Assembly (NCBI GenBank): GCA_038329965.1
Contig: JBBQNN010000010.1
Span: forward strand, 9,911 to 73,910
Reading direction: 5' to 3'
DNA from: QHCA01 sp003244095
GTDB lineage: Bacteria; Actinomycetota; Actinomycetes; Mycobacteriales; QHCA01
DNA length: 64,000 bases
Both the position numbers and the translations under genes were made by a program. A model generated the notes under the pieces. The model ran no database searches. It was not told where the DNA came from and worked only from the letters and a program-made list of their open reading frames with translations. How positions within the stretch are numbered: position 1 is the first letter of the stretch; every line of letters begins with the position of its first letter. Positions 38,101 to 45,623 of this stretch are shown one piece after another.

Positions 38101-41050
38101 GGATCGCCTCGCGGCTGGCCGCCATCGACTCCTCGTACCGGCTGGCCGCGTAGAGCACGACGGCGGTGAAACCGAGGCTCTGCCCCTGCCCCCAAAGGTC
38201 GCCGAGGTCACGCCGGATCGCCAGAGAGCGCTCGGCGAAGTGCACGCCGCGGCCGAACATCGGCAGCATCGTCGTCACCGGTGCGTGCTCCGAGTAGGCC
38301 TGACCCAGCTCGGCGGAAGGCGGGTAACGCTCGGCGAGGTTCATGCCGCGGAGATGGCTCCACGCGCACGGCACCTTGCCGCTGTGGAACCAGTAGACGT
38401 AGGCCAGGCGGCTGTACAACCGCATCGCCAGGAAGTCGGCCTCATGACCCACGGCGGACCGGCGACCGACCGTGAACCCCGGCAGCACCGAGTGCCCCAT
38501 CTGCACCGCGAGCTCCCACAACAGCCGCACGAGCAAGATCGGCCGGCTGCGCGGGATCGGGCGCCCGAGCCGGGCCAGCGAGCCCTCCAGGTGGCGCTTT
38601 GCCGTGGGCACGTCGCCCTGCTTGAAGGCCAGCTCGCCCAGCTTGCCGTCCAGCGACGCGGCCGAGACCGCGTCATCGACCAGCTCTCGGGCGACGGTCA
38701 GCTGGCGTTCGGCCTCCGCGTACACCCCCTGCAGCGTCAGCAGGTCGCCGAGGCCCTCCGCGATCCTGATTCGGGTCGCGGGGTCCGTGGCGGCCGCCCG
38801 CTCGGCCATCCGGTAGTGCGTGACGGCGAGGTCCAGCGCGTGCTGGGTCCGGGCGAGCGTTGCACCGGCCAGGGCGTAGGGAAGTGCCTCCGCCGACCGG
38901 CCGGCGGCGTCGTAGTGATAGGCGACGTCGAACACCGGGCTGCCGGCCGGCACGCCGGCCGGCCCGAGTGCTGCGACCAGGGCGTCGGCAGCGCGGCCGT
39001 GCAGCGCGCGCCGGCTCCCACCGTCGAGCCGGTCGAGCAGGGCCTCCCGGATCTTGTCGTGGAAGAAGCTGCACCGACCGGTCCGCTCGTCGACCCACAA
39101 CAGGCGCCGGCACCGTGCCTCCTCGATGATCTCCGGCGCCGCCCCGCCTGCGCCGGCCACCAACTGCACCGCGACATCGACGTCGAAATCCTTGCCGAGA
39201 ACGGCGCCGGCCGACAGCAGGTCCAGGGCGTTCGGCGAGAGCAGCTCCAGCCGGCTGACCAGGAACGCGGCCGATCGCCGGGCCGTCTGGGCATGCTGCA
39301 GGGCGACCTGGTCGATCTGCCAGCCATCGGCCCCTCGGGCGAGCGCGCCGGACTCCACCAGGCCGCGCAGCACCGCCGCGCCCATGAACGGGCTGCCCTG
39401 CGCGAGCCGCTCGACGGCATTCAGCGCCGGCCGGGGCAGCGGGCCGGCCATCGACTCGGCCAGCAGGTCCATCGCCTGCGGCGAGAGCGGACCCAGGCGC
39501 ATGGTCTGCCCGCCGGCGATGGTGCGCAGCGCGTGGTCGGGCGCGACCTCGTCGGACCGGAAGGCCACGATCACACCCAGGAACGGCGGCGAGGACGTTC
39601 CCGGAAAGAGCGCGGCGAGCAGGCGGATCGTCAGCGTGTCGGCCCACTGGCAGTCGTCGAGCACGAGCAGCAACGGCCGCCGCGGCGACGCCACCGCGGC
39701 GAACAACCGGCGCAGCGCGGCCAGGCTGCGGTGTTCGCCGAACCGCTCCGGCCCCAGGTCCCGGTCGGGGCTGACGCCGAGAACGCCGGACAGGGACGGC
39801 AGTGCCCTCGCCACCGCGGTCGAGACGTCCGCGAGCTCCTCCGCGAGTGCGCTGCGAGCCGGCTCGTCGGTCTCCAGCAGGGCGACCAGTCCCTGTGCCA
39901 CGCCGTCGAGCAGTGTGTACGGGCGCTGCGCGCCGTGTGCCACTCCCTGTCCGCGCAGGACCGTGACACCGAGCGCGCCCACCTGCCGGGTGGCCTCCGA
40001 GAGCAGCCGGCTCTTGCCGACGCCGGAGTCGGCTTCCAGCCGTACCAGGCCACCTGCTCCCTCGGCCAGACCGGCCACCAGGGCACCGAGGGTCTCCAGC
40101 TCCGCCTCACGCCCGACGAACGCCGGATCGGTGAGGCTGACCCGCTGGTCCAGCCGGCCGATCACCAGCCGCGGCTCGAGATCACCGGCCTCGAGGGCGG
40201 TCAGCAGGTCCCTGAGATCCGCGGCCAGGGCCGACGCGGACTGGTAGCGCTCGGCCTGCTCCTTGCGCAACAGACGCTGCAGCAGGGCGTCGACGGCGCG
40301 CGGCACCGGCACGCCGATCTCCCGCAACTCGGGCACCGGCATGCTGAGGTGCTGGCGGAGCAGGTCACCGACCGTGGGCCCGGGGAACGGTGTATGTCCG
40401 GCCAGGCACTCGTAGAGCAGCACGCCGACCGCATACAGGTCCGAGCCCTGGTCGGCGGGAGCGGCGAGCAGGCCCGCGGACTCCGGGGCCAGATAGCGGA
40501 CCGTCCCGACCAGGTCGTCGCGGATCTCCTCGTCCAGCCAGGGGCTGCGCGCGAAACCGAAGTCGATCAAGGTCACCGTATCGATCGGGTCGGTGCCGTC
40601 GATCATGACGTTCGACGGCCGGATGTCGCGGTGGCACACACCCACCCCGTGTGCGACCCGCAGCGCCTCGGCGAGCACGAGGCCGATCCGCAGCGACGGC
40701 CCCAGACCCAGCGGGCCCCCCAGCAACCGGTGTTCGAGCGTGACGCCGGGCACGAGCGGCTGGACGAGGAACAACCGGTCGTCGGCCACCCCACCGTCGT
40801 ACAGCCCTGGCAGCCCGGTGCCGGTCAGCCCGCGAAGCACCTGCGTCTCGTGCTCGAATCTCAGCCGCGCGGCCGCGTGCACGATCGCTGGGTCGATGGA
40901 CTTGACGACGACGTCGCGGCCGGTCCACACATCGACGGCGAGGTAGGTGTCGACGCCGTTGCCGCTCTTGAGAGTGCTGATCAGCTCGTAGCGTCCGGCC
41001 AGTGGCCCGGCAGTGAGCGAGGCACGTCCATCATCCGCGCCCTGCTGCAT
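35171..41050 (-). CDS. Giant multidomain signalling protein: Ser/Thr kinase, AAA ATPase, TPR-like, GAF, PAS, GGDEF, EAL
   Basis: A 1,959-residue cytoplasmic protein. Residues 20-285 form a protein kinase (HRDIRPSNVM at 140, DFG in LIDFGFA, APE). The AAA_16-type ATPase at about 310-640 has Walker A DSGVGKS near 342 and Walker B LLLVLDDCQWAD near 463. About 650-1230 is helical repeat. A GAF-like domain (1250-1395) and PAS domain (1400-1490) precede GGDEF (RLGGDEF at 1601, intact) and EAL (VGVEAL at 1728, with LDDFGTGYSSL and KIDRSFV). It could phosphorylate proteins and both make and break cyclic-di-GMP. The ATG at 41050 follows GGAGGAGG. Confidence 0.94.
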   Translation of the reverse strand: MQQGADDGRASLTAGPLAGRYELISTLKSGNGVDTYLAVDVWTGRDVVVKSIDPAIVHAAARLRFEHETQVLRGLTGTGLPGLYDGGVADDRLFLVQPLVPGVTLEHRLLGGPLGLGPSLRIGLVLAEALRVAHGVGVCHRDIRPSNVMIDGTDPIDTVTLIDFGFARSPWLDEEIRDDLVGTVRYLAPESAGLLAAPADQGSDLYAVGVLLYECLAGHTPFPGPTVGDLLRQHLSMPVPELREIGVPVPRAVDALLQRLLRKEQAERYQSASALAADLRDLLTALEAGDLEPRLVIGRLDQRVSLTDPAFVGREAELETLGALVAGLAEGAGGLVRLEADSGVGKSRLLSEATRQVGALGVTVLRGQGVAHGAQRPYTLLDGVAQGLVALLETDEPARSALAEELADVSTAVARALPSLSGVLGVSPDRDLGPERFGEHRSLAALRRLFAAVASPRRPLLLVLDDCQWADTLTIRLLAALFPGTSSPPFLGVIVAFRSDEVAPDHALRTIAGGQTMRLGPLSPQAMDLLAESMAGPLPRPALNAVERLAQGSPFMGAAVLRGLVESGALARGADGWQIDQVALQHAQTARRSAAFLVSRLELLSPNALDLLSAGAVLGKDFDVDVAVQLVAGAGGAAPEIIEEARCRRLLWVDERTGRCSFFHDKIREALLDRLDGGSRRALHGRAADALVAALGPAGVPAGSPVFDVAYHYDAAGRSAEALPYALAGATLARTQHALDLAVTHYRMAERAAATDPATRIRIAEGLGDLLTLQGVYAEAERQLTVARELVDDAVSAASLDGKLGELAFKQGDVPTAKRHLEGSLARLGRPIPRSRPILLVRLLWELAVQMGHSVLPGFTVGRRSAVGHEADFLAMRLYSRLAYVYWFHSGKVPCAWSHLRGMNLAERYPPSAELGQAYSEHAPVTTMLPMFGRGVHFAERSLAIRRDLGDLWGQGQSLGFTAVVLYAASRYEESMAASREAIRLMERSGDQWEMNTAGWNLAMALYRAGDNAQAAEVAREVFASAQAIGDQTSAGTALSVWTRARVGRIDGQLISDQLAKAGEDVSTICELHMAAAIHLLDAGDPHGATVHLDTARATARRHGLRQEYVAPINPWRATALRRLAETTSRHNGPLLNRRLRRAAAAARRARLTAWSYRNNQPHALRECGLIASLRGRRWRAGQLLASSLRIAEQQGASYEAALSRLALAELELGRGGPQRAYDDALAQVRTRQNAPEVEPEPEAVASTVSLFDRFTTLLEVGRTMTAAATAPAVEAALRDAGLSLLRGDRCRLATVASLGDDHLTTLSGESVDDGTRTLLIRAVAEGRPVVARDESGGGLPPGARSALAAPIMVRGEPEACFYVTHSQVDGLFGDQEIQLAAFMATLAGAALEQLGSETRFRSLAQNSSDVITLVGSDGVVSYQSSAVSRIFSLPAPGLVGQSLGNWVHPADLGRLTEALATATRGDETRVECRLQHADGSYRVTETAITNMLEEPTVSALVLNTRDVTRRHALEGELRERALHDALTGLPNRALFLDRARQALAHGHRKPVSLVVAFLDLDDFKAVNDSLGHRVGDELLCATASRLVDCLRPGDTIARLGGDEFAVLLEGTDLLAAATIIGRMLSAVAAPLVLADTEIVVHSSIGLAYADDPDADPDQLLAHADAAMYAAKARGKHGFEIFEPAMQAAAKIRSQLRTEIDRALARGEFRLHYQPILDLRSGRTVGVEALIRWQHPERGLLEPLEFINYAEESGQIVEIGAWVLDQACLDAADFGPGMHMNVNVSARQLHHPGLISDINDALAASGLAEDRLTLEITETATVSDGNAGLHSGAQTPIARLSTLKQMGLQVALDDFGTGYSSLSHLRRFPADYVKIDRSFVRDITNTAEDAAIVRGVIELAHALGLRAVAEGVETAEQLDVLMSLGCDQGQGFLWLAPAPLDEATAWCSGPPLVSVPSPR

Positions 41051-41225
41051 GTGCACCTCCTCCGGCGCTGGCGCGGGATACGGCAGTTGCTACACTGCGA
41101 ACCGGCTCGGTCACGTAACGTTATGGCGATGGTACGACCCGTCCTGACCGTGGAGCGTGCAATTGCGCAATCTCGCGACGAAACAGGACGCCGGCCCGGA
41201 CCTTCCCGGCGCCGCCTGGTGAGAG

Positions 41226-41525
41226 CTAGCTCGCCGCGAGGACGAGTAACCGGGCTCGCCAGGCCAACGCCTCCACCCGCTCGGCGTCGACGGCTCCGGA
41301 CACGACCAGCGCCGCCGCGTCAAGTTGCTCCGCAAGATGCTCTGTTGCCTGCAGGGTCGCCGCGTCCGCCGCGCCGCCGTCGACCTCGAACGTCTCGGCG
41401 ATGGCGTAGCCGTGGTTGTTGGCGTACAACGCCAGGGCCAGGCGGGCCTGCCGCCGCCGGTCGGGTGCTACCTGCGCCGGCAGGTGCAGCAGCCCCAATG
41501 CCAGTGGCCGGCAAACAAGTCCCAC
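41226..41525 (-). CDS. Small unknown protein, weakly recombinase-like
   Basis: A 99-residue product from a GTG at 41525 with AAGGAG seven bases upstream. The middle (LALALYANNHGYAIAETFEVDGG) resembles the first helix and strand of serine-recombinase catalytic domains, and AALVVSGAVDAERVEAL could match the following strand. The catalytic Ser and Arg residues are absent. It is probably a domain relic or a regulatory derivative. It lies 26 bp downstream of a second small unknown gene and both face away from the Scr1-type regulator. Confidence 0.62.
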   Translation of the reverse strand: MGLVCRPLALGLLHLPAQVAPDRRRQARLALALYANNHGYAIAETFEVDGGAADAATLQATEHLAEQLDAAALVVSGAVDAERVEALAWRARLLVLAAS

Positions 41526-41551
41526 GTCGATTCTCCTTCGGGTCGAGGCCG

Positions 41552-42031
41552 TCAGTCCGTGCGTCGGGTCCGGAAGGACCGCCGGTGGCGACCCGCCGTG
41601 TTCTTGGGGGCGGTGACGCTGGCGCCGATCACGTCGAGACGGGCGCCCATCCGCTGTACGGCCACCGCCAGCTCGCACAGCGCGCCGTACTCCCGGTCGG
41701 CCTCGGGCACGACCCGCACCCGGTCTGCGAGATCGGCGAACCCGGCCTGGGCCAGGATCACCGCCGGGCAGATCGGGTGGTCGGTGTAGACGAAGCCGCA
41801 GGCCCGGCACGAGTCCGCCCCGGGGAAGTGCGGGCCGTGCTCGGCCAGCACGGCGTCATAGGACGGCACGCCCACCGCGAGCCCGCCGTGCAACACCGCC
41901 ACCGGCGTGGTGACCCCGGCGTCCCGGCCGCGCTCGTCCGCGGGTCGGGCGGGCCGGTGCCCCGGCCGAGGCACGAGCGGCGCGGGGTCGGTGGCTGGCG
42001 GCGGCGGGTGCCGCTTCTCCCGGGTGGCCAT
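41552..42031 (-). CDS. Unknown protein with Cys/His metal-like motif
   Basis: A 159-residue protein. The ATG at 42031 has AAGGAG upstream. After a Pro-rich N-terminus comes VPSYDAVLAEHGPHFPGADSCRACGFVYTDHPIC, where two Cys in CRAC and the later His/Cys could hold a metal. The C-terminal half is helical and ends in a basic patch (KNTAGRHRRSFRTRRTD). No function is known. It is divergent from the Scr1-type XRE regulator across 307 bp and probably transcribed with the 99-residue gene. Confidence 0.68.
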   Translation of the reverse strand: MATREKRHPPPPATDPAPLVPRPGHRPARPADERGRDAGVTTPVAVLHGGLAVGVPSYDAVLAEHGPHFPGADSCRACGFVYTDHPICPAVILAQAGFADLADRVRVVPEADREYGALCELAVAVQRMGARLDVIGASVTAPKNTAGRHRRSFRTRRTD

Positions 42032-42338
42032 GACACTCCTTGGGTTCGCGGCGCGCGACGAGCACGCCGGATCGGACGAGCCCGTCCCCGCCGATGTGGC
42101 GGCACCGAACGCAGCCTGCCCGCCCGGTCCCGGACAGCGCTCGCGTCCCGGGTCCCGGCCGAGCCAGCGGGTCACCCCTTCAAGCTGGCATTTCAAGGTG
42201 GTTGTGTCAAGGTTATGCCATAAGTTTTTAGCGCTCGATCGGACTCCCGTAGGCTCGGCTGGCTTCCGGACGTGCACGTTCGCGTCCGCGTCTCGCAGGC
42301 CGAAACGGTCAGCGCGATTGCACGTGACGGTGAAGGAA
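42032..42338. promoter_or_regulatory. Divergent control region with AT-rich palindrome
   Basis: No gene. It holds the promoters of the minus-strand unknown gene and the plus-strand XRE regulator. At 42213-42223 lies TTATGCCATAA, an 11-bp palindrome with one central unpaired base, inside the only AT-rich patch (about 42190-42235). It is a candidate operator for the XRE protein. Confidence 0.45.
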
Positions 42339-43199
42339 ATGATGCCCAGGCCGATCGCCCCGACCATCCCGCGCTGGCAGCTCGGGGAGCAGCTCAGCCG
42401 CCTCCGGGACGCGGCCGACGTGTCACAGGGCCAGATCGCCGACCGGCTGGGCTGCTCGGTCAGCAAGATCCAGAAGATCGAGGCAGGCGAGGTCGGGACC
42501 GTCCGGGCCGAGGTGGAGGCGATGCTCGCCGCCTACCGGGTGGGCGACGAGCGGCTGCGGGCCGAGCTGATGGAGTTGCAGAGGCTCGGCAAGCAGCGCG
42601 GCTGGTGGTCGGGGTTCGGCGCGATAGCTCCGCAGTTCTCGACGTTCCTCGGTTTACAGAGCGCGGCGATCGCGATCAGGGCGTTCGAGCCGATGGTGGT
42701 GTACGGCCTGCTGCAGACCGAGGGTTACTCCAGGTCGATCGCCGAGACGTGCACCGTCGGGCCCACCGAAGAGGAGGTCGAGCTCCAGGTCAGGATTCGC
42801 CTGGAGCAGCAGGAGCAGGCGTTCGGCAAGGACCCGCCGCAGGTGCGGGTTTTGCTGGACGAGGCGGTGCTGCACCGCGAGGTCGGCGGCAGGGCCGTGA
42901 TGGCCGACCAGTTGCGGCACCTGACCAGGCTGCCCAAGCAGGTCACCCTGCAGGTGGTGCCGTTCCGCAGCGGCGGCTACCCGGGCACCCTCGGCGCGTT
43001 CACCATCTTCGACTTCGCCGAGAAGATGCACGCCCCGGTCGTCTACGTCGAGGGGCAGGCCGGAAACCTGTATCTGAAGAAGGAGGTCGACCTGCGCAGG
43101 TGCAGCCTGGCATACAGTCACATAGCCGCGGCCGCGCTCAGCAAGCAGGAGTCGGCCACGCTGATCGCGGCGGTGGCCGGCCAGTACGCCGGAGCTTGA
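42339..43199 (+). CDS. Scr1/DUF5753-type XRE family regulator
   Basis: A 286-residue DNA-binding protein. The N-terminal helix-turn-helix is LGEQLSRLRDAADVSQGQ, ADRLGCSVSKIQKIEAGEV. The remainder is the DUF5753 ligand/partner domain (FEPMVVYGLLQTEGYSRSI, then LPKQVTLQVVPFRSGGYPG and FTIFDFAE). In streptomycetes such proteins (Scr1, WhiJ-like) pair with a small DUF397 protein in a toxin-antitoxin-like relationship, and the DUF397 gene follows 12 bp downstream here. Start choice is uncertain between ATGs at 42339/42342 and GTGs just upstream; AAGGA precedes the ATGs closely. Confidence 0.92.
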   Translation: MMPRPIAPTIPRWQLGEQLSRLRDAADVSQGQIADRLGCSVSKIQKIEAGEVGTVRAEVEAMLAAYRVGDERLRAELMELQRLGKQRGWWSGFGAIAPQFSTFLGLQSAAIAIRAFEPMVVYGLLQTEGYSRSIAETCTVGPTEEEVELQVRIRLEQQEQAFGKDPPQVRVLLDEAVLHREVGGRAVMADQLRHLTRLPKQVTLQVVPFRSGGYPGTLGAFTIFDFAEKMHAPVVYVEGQAGNLYLKKEVDLRRCSLAYSHIAAAALSKQESATLIAAVAGQYAGA

Positions 43200-43211
43200 A
43201 GGAGCGCAGGG

Positions 43212-43415
43212 GTGAGCACCGACCTGTCCCACGCCGCCTGGCGCAAGAGCACCAAGTCGCAGAACAACGGTGGCTGCGTCGAGGTCGCCGACCTGGGCGA
43301 CCACTACGCCCTGCGCGACTCGAGGCACCCCGACGGCCCGGTGCTGATGTTCACCGCGCTCGAGTGGGAGTGCTTCCTCGACGGTGTCGACAACGGCGAG
43401 TCCCCGCGCCGCTGA
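43212..43415 (+). CDS. DUF397 protein, partner of the Scr1-type regulator
   Basis: A 67-residue protein with the DUF397 core: AAWRKSTKSQNNGGCVEVADL, YALRDSRHPDGPVLMFTALEWECFL. Such proteins antagonise the adjacent XRE regulator in Streptomyces development (Scr2-like). The GTG start follows GGAGCGCAGGG. It is coupled to the regulator gene and likely acts as its antagonist. Confidence 0.93.
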   Translation: MSTDLSHAAWRKSTKSQNNGGCVEVADLGDHYALRDSRHPDGPVLMFTALEWECFLDGVDNGESPRR

Positions 43416-43443
43416 CACCGGGCCACCGAAACTCCACCAGGTG

Positions 43444-43461
43444 GTCTACTGCGGGTAGACT
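43444..43461 (+). promoter_or_regulatory. TA operon promoter with overlapping palindromic operator
   Basis: GTCTAC (43444-43449) and GTAGAC (43455-43460) form a perfect inverted repeat with a 5-bp spacer. The hexamer TAGACT (43456-43461) ends six bases before the antitoxin ATG, so it should be the -10 of a leaderless mRNA. Binding of the antitoxin to this palindrome would shut off its own operon. Confidence 0.6.
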
Positions 43462-43467
43462 CAACAC

Positions 43468-43704
43468 ATGCCTGACACCACCACCGTCAAGGTCCAGACC
43501 AGCACCCGTGACCTGCTGCTGGCACTCGGGGCCTCCCGGCGCCAGAGCGCGGACCAGGTCATCCTGGCCGCCCTCGCGGCACTGCGACGTGACGAACGCC
43601 GCCAGCTCGCCGCCGCCGAAGCGCGCGCCATCAAGGATGACCCCGTCGATCTCGCGGAGATCGGGGCGATCCAGGAGGACAAGGCCGCGCTGCATGCGGG
43701 GTGA
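43468..43704 (+). CDS. Antitoxin of MazEF/PemIK-like module
   Basis: A 78-residue protein with an N-terminal ribbon-helix-helix-like segment (TTVKVQTSTRDLLLALG, QSADQVILAALAAL) and a charged helical tail that should wrap the toxin. It overlaps the toxin gene by 11 bases, the common layout. A palindrome over the -10 box suggests autoregulation. Confidence 0.85.
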   Translation: MPDTTTVKVQTSTRDLLLALGASRRQSADQVILAALAALRRDERRQLAAAEARAIKDDPVDLAEIGAIQEDKAALHAG

Positions 43705-43999
43705 GGTGTACCGACTGCCAGCCCGCGGGAAGGGCCACGAGCAAAGGGGGCGCCGGTTCGCCGTCGTCCTGCAGCCGGACTGGCTCAGTCTCAGCACCTG
43801 GATCGTCGCCTTCACCAGCACCAGCGCGTGCAAGACCAGCTTCCGCCCGTCGGTGGTCATCGGCGACCACGAGACCCTGGTCATGTGCGACCAGCTCGAC
43901 ACCGTCGACCTCCGCCGCCTCACCGAATCGGTCGGGTTCCTGACCGTCCAGGAAATGCGGCAGGTCAACGAGGCCCTGGCGTTGATCCTCGACCTGTAG
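43694..43999 (+). CDS. MazF/PemK-family endoribonuclease toxin
   Basis: A 101-residue toxin. The MazF fold elements are evident: MRGEVYRLPARG at the start (RGEVY strand), RRFAVVLQPDWLS, then the strand pair ending VMCDQLDTVDLRRL, with a C-terminal helix VQEMRQVNEALALIL. MazF-type enzymes cut mRNA at short sequences. Translation starts at the ATG at 43694 inside the antitoxin gene. A GC-rich hairpin ends the unit 40 bases downstream. Confidence 0.9.
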   Translation: MRGEVYRLPARGKGHEQRGRRFAVVLQPDWLSLSTWIVAFTSTSACKTSFRPSVVIGDHETLVMCDQLDTVDLRRLTESVGFLTVQEMRQVNEALALILDL

Positions 44000-44038
44000 C
44001 CGAGGCCGCCACGATGCGCGGCCGCCGTGCCGACACCG

Positions 44039-44065
44039 GGCCACCGGCCAGGCCTCCCGGTGGCC
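44039..44065 (+). terminator. Hairpin after the toxin gene
   Basis: GGCCACCGG (44039-44047) and CCGGTGGCC (44057-44065) form a perfect 9-bp stem with a 9-nt loop. There is no U-run, as usual for actinobacterial terminators. It sits in the 129-bp gap between the convergent toxin and DUF6758-like genes and could serve both. Confidence 0.55.
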
Positions 44066-44128
44066 GCTGGTGCCATGAGGCACCCGGCATACCACGATCA
44101 CGTGATTTGTGGCCTGACAGCGGGCCGT

Positions 44129-44776
44129 TCAGCCGTGCGCCGGGCCGTCGGCATCAGGCCGCAGATAGGGCGACGGGGCGCCGAAGACGATGCCGTCCGG
44201 CGCGTGTTCGCGCAGGTCGTGTAGCTCGACATGCTCGATGAAGACGTAGCCGGCATCGAGGGGCCAGAGCACGGCCCAGAGCCACAGCCCCCCGGCCTCG
44301 CCGACGAAGGCACAGCGCTCGTCACCGGCCGGCACCGACCACAACGGCGTCGGATGCCCGGCGACGAGGATCTTGGTATCCGGCACGGAAGTGAACTCCC
44401 GCCCGGCATCCGGCCCGTGCAGGCCAGCGTAGTGCGCCCCCAGGCCGACCCCCGGCTCCTCGGCGACCAGCAGCAGGTCGGCGACCCCGCCGAGCGGTGC
44501 CGGCCCGGCACAGGCCAACGCGGTCGCCCGCGCGCCGGTCCGCTCGTCGCCGGCGTGCGCCGCGCCGGTGACGGTCCAACCCGGCAGGAGCGGGAGCGGG
44601 CACCAGAGCGGGACGGCGGCATGCCGGGTCAGGTGTTCGAGCGCTGCCGGGCCGACGGTTGCCGCGACGTAGTAGGGATGGACGGCGCCGTGCAACTCAC
44701 AACGCCACTCACTGGACATCAGATCCGGCGGCCGGACCGGGCCCGCGCAGCGTGGACAAGTAGCGGTCAAGCTCAT
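44129..44776 (-). CDS. Conserved actinobacterial protein (DUF6758-like)
   Basis: A 215-residue soluble protein with an N-terminal zinc-ribbon-like pair (CPRCAGPV then WRCELHG) followed by a conserved domain with LPLLPGWTVTG, LLLVAEEPGVGLGAHYAG and a Trp-rich LWLWAVLWPL. These match a family in actinobacteria tentatively recalled as DUF6758. The ATG at 44776 is nine bases from the stop of a small membrane protein gene on the same strand. Confidence 0.78.
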   Translation of the reverse strand: MSLTATCPRCAGPVRPPDLMSSEWRCELHGAVHPYYVAATVGPAALEHLTRHAAVPLWCPLPLLPGWTVTGAAHAGDERTGARATALACAGPAPLGGVADLLLVAEEPGVGLGAHYAGLHGPDAGREFTSVPDTKILVAGHPTPLWSVPAGDERCAFVGEAGGLWLWAVLWPLDAGYVFIEHVELHDLREHAPDGIVFGAPSPYLRPDADGPAHG

Positions 44777-44785
44777 CGGCGCCGC

Positions 44786-45004
44786 CTACTCGACGATTCG
44801 ACGTTCCTCGACGACCTCGGGTGGCTCGTCGAGAGACTCGGGCACCGCTTCGACGTAGGTCGCCTGGCGCCGCACCCGCCGGGTCTCGGGCCGTCGCTCG
44901 ACGACCCGACGCCGGATCCGGGCCGGCGGCCCACTGTTGCCCAGGGCGAACCAGAAGACCACCACGACCAGCAGGACGAACAGGATCAGAACGACGGCTT
45001 TCAC
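44786..45004 (-). CDS. Small single-pass membrane protein
   Basis: A 72-residue protein from the GTG at 45004, with GGAGG seven bases upstream. One membrane helix (VVLILFVLLVVVVFWFAL) is followed by an Arg-rich stretch and a Glu-rich tail, presumably cytoplasmic. No known family. It is probably co-transcribed with the DUF6758-like gene. Confidence 0.68.
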   Translation of the reverse strand: MKAVVLILFVLLVVVVFWFALGNSGPPARIRRRVVERRPETRRVRRQATYVEAVPESLDEPPEVVEERRIVE

Positions 45005-45058
45005 AGGGCCACCTCCGGGGCTGGGCAACTGCCCTACCCATCGACTCCAGCCTTGACG

Positions 45059-45565
45059 CTACCCCTCGCGCAGCCGCGGGCGGCCCGGTTGCTCCCCGCC
45101 GCGCGCCTCACCGTAGGACCGCTTGGGCACCATCACCTTACGGCGGAACACGCAGACCAGCGTGCCGTCCTGATTGCAACCCTTCGTCTCGACCTCGACG
45201 ATCCCGCGATCGTGCTTCGACCTCGACTCGGTCTTGGCCAGCACGGTCGTCTGACCGTAGATCGTGTCGCCGTGGAAGGTGGGGGCCACGTGCCGCAGCG
45301 ACTGCACCTCGAGATTCGCGATCGCCTTGCCGCTCACGTCGGGCACCGACATCCCCAGCAGCAGCGAGTAGATGTAGTTGCCGACCACCACGTTGCGCGC
45401 GAAGTCCGTCGCCGACTCGGCATAGTGGGCGTCGAGGTGCAGGGGATGGTGGTTCATGGTCAGCAGGCAGAACAGGTGGTCGTCGTACTCCGTCACCGTC
45501 TTGCCCGGCCAGTGCAGGTAGGTCGTCCCGACCTCGAACTCCTCGTAGTACCGGCCGAACTCCAT
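45059..45565 (-). CDS. MaoC-like mesaconyl-CoA hydratase of the ethylmalonyl-CoA pathway
   Basis: A 168-residue hot-dog-fold hydratase. The start MEFGRYYEEFEVGTTYLHWP and the active-site helix region LLTMNHHPLHLDAHYAES are very close to the MaoC protein in the streptomycete ccr/meaA cluster. In that pathway it interconverts mesaconyl-CoA and beta-methylmalyl-CoA. The dehydrogenase and lyase that flank the reaction are encoded 0.5 and 2.3 kb away on the same strand. Assignment rests on remembered similarity and neighbours. Confidence 0.88.
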   Translation of the reverse strand: MEFGRYYEEFEVGTTYLHWPGKTVTEYDDHLFCLLTMNHHPLHLDAHYAESATDFARNVVVGNYIYSLLLGMSVPDVSGKAIANLEVQSLRHVAPTFHGDTIYGQTTVLAKTESRSKHDRGIVEVETKGCNQDGTLVCVFRRKVMVPKRSYGEARGGEQPGRPRLREG

Positions 45566-45610
45566 GGCGTCTCCTTCGACATCGTGCTGATCGCGTGCTG
45601 GGACCAGTGC

Positions 45611-45623
45611 CATACTCGGCGCG
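45611..45623 (+). promoter_or_regulatory. -10 box of a probable leaderless transcript
   Basis: CATACT at 45611-45616 ends six bases before the GTG of the membrane protein gene. No ribosome site is present. Confidence 0.45.

Noticed and set aside
35066..42223. Very long plus-strand open frame of over 2,300 codons
   Set aside because: It is antisense to the giant kinase-GGDEF-EAL gene. The translation is low-complexity Arg/Gly/Pro with no domain, an effect of high G+C.
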